Source: Impatiens glandulifera
Lineage: Eukaryota; Streptophyta; Magnoliopsida; Ericales; Balsaminaceae
Direction of reading: 5' to 3'
Assembly (NCBI RefSeq): GCF_907164915.1
Contig: NC_061868.1
Span: forward strand, 31,710,439 to 31,774,438
Length of the DNA: 64,000 bases
A program made the translations under genes and the position numbers. The notes under the pieces were generated by a model that searched no databases, was not told the DNA's origin, and worked only from the letters and a program-made list of their open reading frames with translations. Within the stretch, counting starts at the first letter, position 1, and each line of letters opens with the position of its first letter. This document shows positions 1 through 10,287 of the stretch, piece after piece.

Positions 1-442
1 AATGCATTTACCATCTACACACCATTTTTGTTTTGGGGATTTTTTTAATACCATCCCTGCCCCGTTCGGTTTTATTCGGTTTCGGAAAATCCCCGCGGGG
101 CTTCGTTAATAAAATATTTTTTAAAAAAATAATAAAATTGTAAAATAAAATTATATAAACGGATTTTATAATATAATATATATTGAAATATATTAAAAGT
201 TTATATTTTTATATAAAAAAATAAACTTAAAACTCTTATAAAATATAGTGAAGAAATAAATATATCGGTAATTTAATATATTTAATTATATTTATAGTGT
301 TCGGAGTAGAAACGGGGTGAGATCGGGGCGGGGGACACAAATACCATCCCCGTCCCATCCCCGTTCGGTTTCGGGGAAAAACTGTCCCAAACGGGGCAAT
401 TCAGTTCGGTTTTCATGGTGCGGTTCCAAATTGCCATCCCTA
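1..442. mobile_element. End of a small non-autonomous DNA element with G-rich direct repeats
   Basis: Two direct copies of a C/G-rich block built on CCATCCC and GTTCGGTTTCGG lie at about 40-105 and 343-420, separated by AT-rich DNA. The block ends at TTGCCATCCCTA (431-442). Read on the minus strand this end is TAGGGATGGCAA, a terminus common in plant hAT-like non-autonomous elements. The other end lies outside the window, so class and strand are inferred. No coding sequence is visible. Confidence 0.4.
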
Positions 443-1059
443 GTAGTATTGTGTAATTTATGTGATTATATTATTTGACCAAAATGCTCATAATTAATTG
501 ACAGAATTACATCAATACTTGTGATGGTAAATATATAATAATTATAAAGTTTTATTTATGTCTATCCAAAGATGAATTGATTATTTAACATGTCTTATTA
601 TTAATATTTAATCATTATATCAAAATACTATTAGTAATTAATATTACTGTCCAAAGACTTGATATTAATGTTGCATTAATTATTTTGAGATGAGATATTG
701 AATTTAGTTATTACTTAAGTTTATAAATGTGAGCAACTAATTTATTGAATATCCTAAATAATTAAGGGCTATAATTTTTTTATGATGTCAAGTTAAAGAT
801 ATATATTTTTTTTAGATGAGACTGCAATATTTGTTTTGAGAGGAAAAATGATTTTGTCTTTAAAAATGATTTAGATCAATAAATCCTATTGTGGAAAATT
901 TGATTTATATCTTAAGTATTTTTTTACATTGATAAGGATTTTATTGATATTGATGATAATGTTCAAAAATCAAGAGTAACAAGAAAGTATTGATCTCAAC
1001 AATCTCAAAATTAAGTGTCTTTATGACAATTCATTTTAATTGAATTACTCTTTAAGGAC
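443..1059. other. AT-rich stretch, no gene seen
   Basis: Low-complexity AT-rich DNA between the element end and the copia relic. It may hold the eroded 5' part of that relic, but no reading frame or motif can be recognised in it. Confidence 0.5.
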
Positions 1060-2244
1060 AATTTATGGTACTCATTGCATATTTTGATATGGAGCTTCAA
1101 CAAAATAGATGTTAAGGGGTTTTCAATAGAGACATTGAAAAACAATTTGTTGCAATGAGAAAAACTTTGTGTCGAGAGACCAAATTAATATGGTTTGCAA
1201 ATTAAAGAAAAATCATCTATAGAATTAAAGAAGCGTCTAGTTAGTGTATCTTAAATTTCACAAAATAACAATTTTCTCTTTTGGTTCTGAGGTGAATTTA
1301 ATTTATTATTTATGTATCACAAGTTCAGTGAGAGTAAACATCTATTTATGGTTTTATATATGGGCGACATTTTGTTTACCATAAATTTTGCTTGACATTA
1401 AGTAGCCAATAGTTATGAGATATTTGAAAAGAACTAAGAATTAAATGCTCACATATAGAAAGTCAAAAAGTCTTGAGATCATTGAGTATTCTGACTCCGA
1501 TCTTATGGGATGCCAAAACAGTATGAAATCTATTTCGGGTTATATTTTTCGCTAGCTGGTTTTGTCGCTTTTGAAAAACTGTCAAACAAACACTTAAGGC
1601 ATCATTCAATATTGTAGTGGAATTTGTGACATGTTATTAGGCATCAAATTAAGTAATATTGATATCAAGTTTCTTGTTATGAAAGAAATGATACAAAATG
1701 GATAGATTTCTATAAAATATTTATGTACAAACTTTGTGGTTATAAACTCATTGACAATGAGTTTATCGCCTAATGTCTTTCGTGAGAATATTGCTCGTAT
1801 GAGTATACGATCTCTAACTTCAGTGTGAGTTTGTAGTTTGGTTGTCTTTCAATTTAGTTATTTTAAAGATATTTATGAGGTTTTTTTATTCTGATCAGAA
1901 ATTAAGTATTATTCAATTCATTATACTTTGTATAATTATGTTTAAAGTATGATCTCACTAAAGTCAAGTAGAACTAGTTGAAAATTGACATAAAAAGATC
2001 ACCTTGCATGGAATTTTCATTCCTCACATTCATGATATGATTTGTCAATTAATTGTATTGATTTATGTGATTATTGTTGGGTCTAGTTGTGCTTAAATAC
2101 AACGACGAGTTCTTTGGTCCTATATTGATATGTTTAATTGATAAAATTGTTTATAGAACATATTAATGAGATGACATAAAACTTCAGACGCATTATGGTC
2201 GATACATTTGTTTTTTTTTGTACATACGTGACCTAGTGGGAGAT
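1060..2244 (+). pseudogene. Ty1/copia pol relic (reverse transcriptase and RNase H)
   Basis: Broken remains of a copia polyprotein can be read across frames. Near 1110-1250 there is the RT stretch ending in an IKEASS-like remnant of the YGLKQAS motif. Near 1345-1375 YMGDIL stands in the place of YVDDIL. Near 1420-1530 there is the end of RT and start of RNase H, with MLTYRKSKSLEIIEYSDSD followed by SISGYIF. Near 1650-1825 the C-terminal RNase H is recognisable from SNIDIKFLVMKE. Stops and frameshifts are frequent, so it is inactive. The sequence from 1826 to 2230 has no coding signal and leads to a polypurine tract (GTGGGAGAT, 2236-2244) directly before the 3' LTR. RT is partly deleted, and no gag or 5' LTR was found upstream. 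Confidence 0.8.
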
Positions 2245-2726
2245 TGTTAGAATCTATAGGGTCACTAGTATAAAAAATAATTGTGTATATGTCATATTTA
2301 ATATAAGTCAAAATAATGTGATCTAATGTGAAATTAATTTTATGGATTATGGTTGTATTTGTTATTAATATAAAGTGAGGATACCTAAGTGACATTTCTA
2401 ATTTTATAAAGGGACTAAATTAGAAATGACCAAACTATAATAACTAACTTATTGTTGGTTATATGTAACAGTAATGATCCCCATTTGAAGTACGAATAAT
2501 TCTCATTTGCGTCCCCATTAATAGAGAGAGAAACTTATTGATGTACTCATCAAATGGAAGAACCATTCCATATAAGGAAAGTTTAAAAAAAGAGATTAAA
2601 GAATCATTCAATCCATGCAAAGTATAAAAAAAAATTAATGATTCATCAAATTAAGGTACGTTTCCGTCGTATACAAATTTTAATTTCTCACACATTAAAT
2701 TAAGATCTAATTAGGATAATTCTAAC
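2245..2726 (+). repeat. 3' LTR of the copia relic
   Basis: The LTR starts with TGTTAGAAT immediately after a polypurine tract and ends with ATTCTAAC, giving the inverted terminal bases expected of a copia LTR (about 482 bp). The last base of the canonical CA end appears mutated. No second LTR was found to measure identity against. Confidence 0.6.
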
Positions 2727-3131
2727 CGTGAATTGATATATCTATAATATTAAAAAGTTAAATTTAAATTCATTTTATAAATAATATTGTCTCATGTATA
2801 TGATTTGTTACCCGTATATCCTACATTGAGATTTCTCACTAGTATTGACATAAATTTCTTTAGTACATAAGTTGTCTCACAGAATTTTGATTCTGAACCA
2901 TTTTTTTTATTAAGATGAAATTTTATTAAGGCATTATTTTGTTGTAAGTATCATTATTCTAAATAATATTATTTAGAACTACCATTGAACCAACTCAAAA
3001 AATAACACATGCAAGTATATGGAATTACAATCTTTTTGTCATTTAATTTAGTTTTAAAATTTTATTTAAAGAAAGTTATTAATTGTAAATTTTATTTTAG
3101 ATAAGATTAAGTTTGCAATAAAGTTTAAAGT
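2727..3131. other. AT-rich stretch, no gene seen
   Basis: No reading frame, RNA gene or repeat could be recognised between the copia LTR and the first CACTA terminus. Confidence 0.5.
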
Positions 3132-5060
3132 CACCGGTAGAATTAGAGTTATTAGAGACGAAATTTGGCGACAGAGAAGTTACACCGTGGCTGATAATTA
3201 TTATTAGCGACGGCGACCAAAGAACCGTGGCTGATAATTATTATTAGCGACGACGAAGTTACACCTTGGTTAATAATTATTATCAGTCACGGTTTTCGTT
3301 GTCAACACCTTCGTTAAAAGTCAGGTTTTCCTATCATTTTTTAATAGACTATCAATGACAATGATATTATCATGTTGTGGCTAATATTATAGATTATCAA
3401 CCACGACATTATGCTATCACCATGGGTGATATTCTAAAGACTATTAAGGACGGCGATAGAATAATGTCGTGGCTGATATTATAAAGTCACGACATTATGC
3501 TATAGTCATCGCTGATAATCTATAATACCAACGATGATACCAACAAATATTGTCGATGACATTTTTTGCCAAAAAAGTTTCCATGGCCTGTTAAATAGCA
3601 CACTCCTCTCTCGCTTTCCCTTTAGAAATTAGAGATTTCCTTTAGTGGTGAAAAGTGAAACTACTAATTTCCTTCAACCAATAGTCAATCAGGCTCTTCT
3701 CAATAATTATCAATCTCTAAACTCAAGAAGAAGATAAGAAAAAGTCAAGGACTAAAGACAATAACAATACGTTGAGTATAATTGTGATTGTAATAGACAA
3801 TCACAATTATACTCAACGTGTTGCTGTTGTCTATTGGTTAGAAGGAAATTGAAGATGATGAAATTTCCTAGAAGTTCTTAATTGTCTATTAGTTAGAAGC
3901 ACATTAGTTGAAAAAGAAGACAAAGAGAAACTAAGTCCTGCAATCACTTCAGTGTCTTTGTTTGTTAACTTTAAGTAGTCCATCAATGTGGTTTATGTAT
4001 ATGATTATTATCGACATATAAAGTTTTTCTTCACGACTTGGATCACCACCGTTTCTTTTGACCCCTCTTCTTCACTACATGCAGGAACTGAAAGAGTGTC
4101 TAATGGTTCTTCATTAGTCGTCACATTCATGTTCGTGGCTAAAATAAATTTATCAAATGACATCAAATTATGTGCGAAATCAGATAGAGTAGATGCGTGA
4201 GACATATGTACAATAGGGATGTGCGATAGAAGAGATTATGTATTTGACTAAGTGTGGTTTAATGATTTGGAATAATGTCCATTATGATCTTATTTTATAT
4301 ATTAATTTGTTTTTTCTTTGATTATTGTTTTAATTTTTTTTATGATTTACACTATAAAATTATAACTTAGTTGAAAAAATAAAGTGATTTATAAATTTTA
4401 ATATAGGAAAATAATCTAAATATATAATACTATTTACACGTGTCAACTAAATATTAATTCGTGTAAGTTACAATTTGATGATTTAAAAAAATTAAATCAA
4501 CTCAAATTAAATTCAATTAGTATATAAAAAATGTTATATTATTAGGGACGGTTTTACCTTCAAGCTAACGCTAATAAATAGGAGTTTCTACTGAATACGA
4601 TTCGATTTTTGAAAAGAATATCAGCCACGACTTTAACCTAAATTCGACGCTAATATTCATTAAATGAATATTATTAGGGAATGTTTTACCCTAAAGTCAA
4701 CGCTAATAAAGAGGAGTTTCTACTGAATTCAAATCGTTTTTTAAAAGAGTATCAACCATAACTTTAACCTAAAGTTGCTAATATTCATTAAATGAATTAA
4801 TGAATATTAGCATCGACACACGATAATGCCGTCATTGGTGATTAAATAATATCAGGTTTGACATTCTCATTTGCCGTCGCTGATATTCTTGTTTTCCGAC
4901 TGAGTTTTTGGATCGATTATCAGCGACGACATCAAATTATGGTCGTCGCTGATAATCTACAATATCAACGAAGACATTGTCTTGTTCCGTCGCTGATATT
5001 TATTAAATGAATGTCGGCAATGACACACGATAATGTCGTCGCTGATAGTTATTTAATTAC
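3132..5060 (+). mobile_element. 5' terminus and subterminal repeats of the decayed CACTA element
   Basis: CACCGGTAGAA at 3132 resembles the CACTAGTAAAA and CACTGGTGAAA ends of the complete CACTA at 40417-51742. It is followed by many direct and inverted copies of a short motif around GCGACG and GTCGCTGATAAT (3170-3560 and 4840-5050), the kind of subterminal array bound by TNPA in En/Spm elements. Two diverged tandem units of about 125 bp lie at 4555-4678 and 4679-4805. The transposase relic starts about 500 bp further on. C-to-T style divergence between motif copies suggests an old element. The 3' terminus was not found. Confidence 0.7.
3769..3819. repeat. Perfect 23-bp inverted repeat (hairpin)
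   Basis: Arms at 3769-3791 and 3797-3819 are exact reverse complements with a 5-base loop (AATAG). Pairing continues imperfectly outward for about 15 bases. It lies between the CACTA 5' subterminal repeats and its second repeat cluster. Confidence 0.85.
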
Positions 5061-5567
5061 ACCTGATCGCTTTCTTGTTTCTCTTCCTTCTCTCTTTTCC
5101 TTTCTTTCTTCCCTCCGCCCCGTGGCTCCACTGATGTCCTCTTCGCCGAATGCTCCATCCTCAAGTAATAAAATCAAATTATGTTCCGATTATTTTTTAT
5201 GTTTTGTTGTTTATTTCAATTCGCTGTTCTTTATTTTCAGGTTTACAAGTCAGAATCAAGTATTCGAAATTTACTCTTCGTCGGCATTCTCCATTTGGTA
5301 AGTTCTAAATTTTCCCTATGTTTTTTTATTATAAAGGTTGCATTCTTAGAGAAATAACTTACTTAGATTATTAGGGTTGCATGTTTAGAGAAATGACTTA
5401 CTTGGATTAATATGTTAGGTTTTTTCATTGTGTTTTGGTGTTAGTTGATATGTATCATATGTATTGATTTCATTAATTTGTTAGTATGTTGATTAATTGA
5501 TTATATGTTGATATTAATTAAATAGGTAGATGTTAATTTCATTAATTGTTGATAATTCCTAGTTAAA

Positions 5568-7708
5568 ATGGAAGTCCCCAATAAAAGTTGGATGACTCTA
5601 CGCCGATATAATCCAAATTATATTCAAGGGGATGAAATGTTCATAGACTTTGTGCTTAGGTCTATTCACAAAAATGTGATTGCTTGTCTGCGTGTAAAGT
5701 GTACAAAATGAACTTATTAGAATAGAATAGTGGTTAGAGGTCATTTAATTGCATTTGAGATCCGTCAAAATTATAAATTTTTGTACTTTCATGGGGAAAC
5801 AAGATCTTCGAATAAAAAGGATGGTATTAATGTAAGTAATGATGATGAGAATGATGAATTAGATGACCTTAGAATTGAAAATTAACGAAGAAAATGATCA
5901 AGATGATCAATTTATGGAAGACTTTATCAACGATTTTGTATCCATCCACTAAAGCCTCAAATAATGAATGCCATGTTGATAATGCTAAGACATTCTACTA
6001 GTTATTGGATGATTCAAAACTTCTCTTGTACGAAGGATCCCAAATTTCAAAAGCCTCCAACTTACTTCAAGTACTTCACATAAAAATGTTGGTCAATGGA
6101 CACGTCATTTGATTTGTTATTAAATTTTCTCAAAGAAGAAATATTACTAGCTAATTCTAAGTTTCCAAGGTGTAAGAAATTTATTACAGACATCGATTTA
6201 ACGTATGAAAAAATTGATGTTTGTAAGAATGATTGTATGCTCTTTCGTAAAGAAGATAAAGATTTAGAAGAGTGTAAAGTTTGTGGTGTGTCTAGATGGA
6301 AGATCAACCAATCAAGTGGTACACTTCGGAAAAGGTGAATGGGAAGTTAATTACAAATAAAAATTTATGATATTTCCCACTTGCATCGAGGTTGCAAAGG
6401 TTGTACATGTGCTCCAAAACCGCTCCTCGGATGACTTGGCATAAAGATAATATTAATATGGATGATGAAGTCTTAAGCCATCCAACTAATTCAATGACAT
6501 GGATGTCCTTCGATGAAAAGTTTAAAGATTTCTCCTTCGAGCCTCTGAATGTAAGACTTTCTCTCGCAAGTGACAGGTTCCAACCCTTTGCAAATGGAAA
6601 GACTTCTTATAGCATTTTGCATGTTATTATTATCCCTTACAACGTCCCTCCTATAATTTTTGATAAAAATAAATTCATTCTTTCCCTGTTAATCTCCGGG
6701 CCAAAAAGACTTAGGGATTGACGTGTTTCTCCATTCATTGATTGACTAGTTAAAAGAGTTGTGGCATACCGTTGTGATGACTTATAAGTTATAACACGAG
6801 CTATAAAGAGTATTTCAATATGCGGGCAACTATGTTATGGATAATTAATAATTTTCAAGCTTATGCAAATTTATCTTGATGGAGTATGAAGGGAAAACTT
6901 ACATGTCCGTTTTGTAATAAGAATACAACTTCATTGAGATTGACACACTTCTAGAAAGAGTGTTACATGAGTCATCAACAGTTTCTTCCACCTACTCATC
7001 GTTGGCATAGGGAAATAGATTCTTTTGACGGTAATACAGAGTTAAAACCGGCACCTGATTTTTTTTGTCTAGAACCGAAAAATTATTACAGACAAGAGAT
7101 TTGAAAGGAATCTGTTTGACTAAATACCGTCCTAAAAGGATAAAGATTTCCCATAAATCTTGGGGTGATAATTGGAATAAATTCAGCATATTTTTTGAAC
7201 TATCATACTGGAAAACGTTGTTATTTTGGCATAATTTGGATGTGATGCATATTGAGAAAAATACTTATAATAACGTTTTGGGCACTATAATATATTTGGA
7301 ATTATTGAAAATAAAACATTGATTGCATCCCGTTGAGGTCGATAGTGTTCTTCAATGTCTAACAGGCACATGCGCATTTTCCTCGGATCAAGAGAACGAT
7401 TATGTTTGTTTCTTAAGGATGTAAAAATGCTAGAAGGGTTCTACTCCAATATTAGAGGGTGTGTAAATGAAATTGATAAGAAAATTTCTGGATTGAAGAG
7501 TCAAGATTGTCACAACCTATTACAGTATTTAATTCCACTTACCACAAGTAATTTACTTATGGATGATGTGTACGATGCTCTAGTGCACTTGTCTAGGTTC
7601 TTCCGATTGTTGTGTCGAAAATTCTTAAATCGAGATGAATTGGAAGAGTTGAAGGATGACATTGTTTTGACCCTTTGTAAATTGGAAAAGATATTTCTAC
7701 CTTCATTC
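5568..7708 (+). pseudogene. CACTA TNP2-type transposase relic, first part
   Basis: From the ATG at 5569 the frame begins MEVPNKSWMTLRR, which matches the start of the better-preserved TNP2 transposase at 46582 in this window (MEVPDKSWMTLRR). Collinear blocks follow: FITDIDLTYEKIDVCKNDC near 6180-6240, a CxxC pair near 6270-6290 before SRWKINQSSGT, NVRLSLASDRFQPFANGK near 6549-6600, HNLDVMHIEKN near 7230-7260, and GLKSQDCHNLLQYLIP near 7493-7540. Frameshifts and stops separate them, so the gene is dead. It stops at 7708, where a gag-only LTR retrotransposon is inserted, and resumes at 10014. A pyrimidine-rich stretch at 5060-5160 looks like its untranslated leader exon. Confidence 0.88.
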
Positions 7709-7709
7709 T
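7662..7709 (+). repeat. Upstream copy of a 47-48 bp duplicated target sequence
   Basis: The segment beginning TTGTTTTGACCCTTTG and ending CATTCT is identical to 9967-10014 on the other side of the inserted LTR element. It is transposase coding sequence that should occur once. The final T also belongs to the LTR start, so 47 bp are certain. LTR integrases normally make about 5 bp. Confidence 0.9.
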
Positions 7710-8186
7710 GTTACGACTTGTTTCGTAAGGTGTGTTTTGGGTTCAAGAATCACGTTCTTGATCTATAAGACCGGTGAAATTCTACAATCAAAGGGCAGCA
7801 GAAGGTTTTCGATAGAGAATTTGGGGGGAGGGAATAGAAGAATCAAGGGTGCGAAGAGAAATACTGTTGGTCTATACCAAACAGTCCATAGTAAATAATA
7901 ATAGATGAATATGGCAGAAGTTCATATCTTCATTGTTCTATTCATGGGTTCTTGGGAAGAAAAGATCAGCCTTATATAGGTGATGTCTTGCCCCAAAATA
8001 TTCGGTTACAACAATAACTAGAAAATAACAGAATTCGGTTTGTAAAGTAGAAAAAGAAAGCAAAACAAAATAATAATACAACAAAACAGAAATCTGGCCC
8101 ATGTGCACACTAGGACCGAGACCGGGTGCCGAGAAAGGTTGCTGGAATTTATTCTAGGACCGAGACTTTGATTTTAGACCCTAACA
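7709..8186 (-). repeat. 3' LTR (complete) of the gag-only element
   Basis: On the + strand it runs from TGTTACGACTTG to GACCCTAACA, a TG...CA type LTR of 478 bp. A TATATAAG box on the minus strand (near 7970-7980) is a likely LTR promoter element. It is nearly identical to 9508-9966. Confidence 0.88.
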
Positions 8187-8521
8187 TTATCTCCCCCTTC
8201 GAAATTCGTCGCCCTCGACGAAAAAGACCGTGGTCTGCCGAGTCTACCGAGCCTCTAATGCGCATGCTGAATATTTCAAAGAATTCGGTCGGACTTCAGC
8301 AAATCCAGCAAGTGTCGGAGTCTTAGGACCGCATTTCTTAGAAGCCTTCGGCCTTCCTGCTCCACGACCAGTCCTTCCTTCGGCCCAGCACGCCAAGTGC
8401 AGCAAAAGGGCCATCTTTCTTTCGGGCATACTCTAGAATGTCTTCAAATAACCAAGCCCAGTCCTTTATCCAGACCAGCAACACATGCGCAACAACATAG
8501 CCATGTCTTCCGACTACCTTC

Positions 8522-9451
8522 CTAGCTGGTGTTCGGTTGTTGGGTTGCTGGGTTAGCCCTTTGATTATTTTTTTGGAAATTTTCAGCAACGTCTTCCAAA
8601 ACAAGTGAAACACTTTGGCATTCGTTCTTGCTGATTATTTGTACCGTGGCAGCAACATTATGATTTTCCAAGGCCTTTTCTAGTTGGCTGCCTTGTATTA
8701 TGTTGACCCGCGACCGAGGGACACCTTGCTGGACCGAGAAAGTGTGCAAGATAATGACACGTTCGTCCCTTGTCTCAAGCACCAAAGGTGGGTCATAAAA
8801 ATCTGATTCTTGGACGGGTTCTTGAACGCGTTCTTGGACTTCTTGATGATTAGCCGGGGCCATGAACAAGCTGGATTTGCACCTATGATTGGGCTCCCAT
8901 TTTGTGCTCGGCCAGACCGTGTTAACAATGCATGGTTTGGGCAGCAGCGGCGGTTTGGCGTTGTACAAGGGCCTGCGACCGAATCGCAGCAATAGATCTT
9001 TCTTGAATTTATGCCACGTCAATGCTTCCATATGGTTGCGATTCCGCAAATATGATTCATGCCACGTTCTTGCCTCTTTTGAGAAGTGAGTGCGGACAAT
9101 GTCCAACTTTGTCGCATCATTCGTCTTGCTTTCCCTAAAGATTTGCTCGGCAAATAAGAGCCAGCCCTCCAAATCAGTCCCATCAAATTCAGGAATATTA
9201 ACATTTGTGAGCCGGGTTGGAGGAAGGTAGCAAGAAGCAATATTATAGGGTCGGGTGCCGGGATCTTGGACATTATTAAACGCACCTTTTTCAATGGCTG
9301 TCAAGCTTTTTCCAGCAGCATACCTTCTTTTCATATTTGGCTGAAAATCATTATGCAAGGCAGCCTGTTCGGTCATATTTTGTTGCAGGGCAGCATTCAT
9401 GGAGGCATATTGTTGGGTCAGCCCTTCGAGTAGGGTCTTAAGATCATCCAT
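8522..9451 (-). CDS. Gag-like protein of the gag-only LTR element
   Basis: An uninterrupted 309-codon frame starts about 40 bases after the primer-binding site, as expected for gag. Residues 1-60 are Gln-rich and probably helical. Residues near 87-170 carry the retrotransposon gag core, with IPEFDGTDLEGWLLFAEQIF followed by the ARTWHESYL and LTWHKFKKDLLLRF signatures. The C-terminal part has no CCHC zinc knuckle that I can see and no protease motif, unlike a normal Ty3/gypsy gag-pol. The protein would form particles that package the element RNA. The intact frame and near-identical LTRs suggest it was functional recently. Whether it is translated is not shown by the sequence. Confidence 0.75.
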   Translation of the reverse strand: MDDLKTLLEGLTQQYASMNAALQQNMTEQAALHNDFQPNMKRRYAAGKSLTAIEKGAFNNVQDPGTRPYNIASCYLPPTRLTNVNIPEFDGTDLEGWLLFAEQIFRESKTNDATKLDIVRTHFSKEARTWHESYLRNRNHMEALTWHKFKKDLLLRFGRRPLYNAKPPLLPKPCIVNTVWPSTKWEPNHRCKSSLFMAPANHQEVQERVQEPVQESDFYDPPLVLETRDERVIILHTFSVQQGVPRSRVNIIQGSQLEKALENHNVAATVQIISKNECQSVSLVLEDVAENFQKNNQRANPATQQPNTS

Positions 9452-9507
9452 CTTTGCTGCTATCTGGTTTCTTTCATTTGAGAATCGTCTTGCTCTGATA
9501 CCAAGAA

Positions 9508-9966
9508 TGTTACGACTTGTTTCGTAAGGTGTGTTTTGGGTTCAAGAATCACGTTCTTGATCTATAAGACCGGTGAAATTCTACAATCAAAGGGCAGCGG
9601 AAGGTTTTCGATAGAGAATTTGGGGGGAGGGAATAGAAGAATCAAGGGTGCGAAGAGAAATACTGTTGGTCTATACCAAACAGTCCATAGTAAATAATAA
9701 TAGATGAATATGGCAGAAGTTCATATCTTCATTGTTCTATTCATGGGTTCTTGGGAAGAAAAGATCAGCCTTATATAGGTGATGTCTTGCCCCAAAATAT
9801 TCGGTTACAACAATAACTAGAAAATAACAGAATTCGGTTTGTAAAGTAGAAAAAGAAAGCAAAACAAAATAATAATACAACAAAACAGAAATCTGGCCCA
9901 TGTGCACACTAGGACCGAGACCGGGTGCCGAGAAAGGTTGCTGGAATTTATTCTAGGACCGAGACT
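9508..9966 (-). repeat. 5' LTR of the gag-only element, outer end trimmed
   Basis: It is identical to the other LTR except for one visible substitution (GGCAGC followed by A or G). It stops at GAGACTTTG, so about 20 outer bases, including the terminal CCTAACA, are missing and are replaced by the duplicated target sequence starting at 9967. Confidence 0.85.
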
Positions 9967-10014
9967 TTGTTTTGACCCTTTGTAAATTGGAAAAGATATT
10001 TCTACCTTCATTCT
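9967..10014 (+). repeat. Downstream copy of the 47-48 bp duplicated target sequence
   Basis: Identical to 7662-7709. It joins in frame-like continuity to the rest of the CACTA transposase (TTTGATATAATGG), so this side restores the original target order. Confidence 0.9.
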
Positions 10015-10287
10015 TTGATATAATGGTACATTTGCTTGTACACTTGGCCTTTGAGGCTTTTCTCTGGTGCATGTCTAGTATCGATGGATACATCCAATTG
10101 AACAATATATGGGTACCTTGAAAAAGTACATTCGAAACAAAAACTTTCTAGAAGGATCAATTAGTGAGAGTTACCTTTTGCATGGGAGTATGAGTTAATG
10201 TGCACGATATTTAAAATATCACGAGTCAAGAGAGACATCGATAAAACCAACTTCAATACTTTCTATATTCTTGGCAGTAGAAGATTT
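10014..10287 (+). pseudogene. CACTA TNP2-type transposase relic, second part
   Basis: Continues the transposase beyond the inserted element: FDIMVHLLVHLAFEAFL, then degraded counterparts of the YMGTMKRYLRN and ESYLVNES blocks of the copy at 43961-45610. Several stops are present. Homology ends at about 10287, where Ty3/gypsy sequence starts abruptly. The rest of the transposase, the TNPA-like gene and the 3' terminus of this CACTA are absent. Confidence 0.8.

Larger units (their letters stand above)
7709..9966 (-). mobile_element. Young gag-only LTR retrotransposon (TR-GAG type)
   Basis: The element lies on the minus strand: 5' LTR (9508-9966), a 12-base primer-binding site complementary to the initiator-tRNA-Met 3' end (GCTCTGATACCA at 9491-9502 on the + strand), a gag-like ORF (8522-9451), a polypurine tract (GGGGGAGATAA on the minus strand, 8187-8197) and the 3' LTR (7709-8186). 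No protease, reverse transcriptase, RNase H or integrase is encoded, so mobility would depend on enzymes supplied by a relative. The internal region is only about 1.3 kb. The two LTRs differ by one visible substitution over about 458 bp, so the insertion is recent. It splits the CACTA transposase relic. Confidence 0.88.

Noticed and set aside
5011..5301. 96-codon + strand frame upstream of the first CACTA transposase
   Set aside because: It spans the pyrimidine-rich leader and an intron-like stretch of the element; the amino acid composition reflects CT-rich DNA.
8126..8436. Overlapping open frames on the + strand in the gag-only element
   Set aside because: They lie in the untranslated part next to the LTR or are antisense to gag. 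They resemble no protein family.
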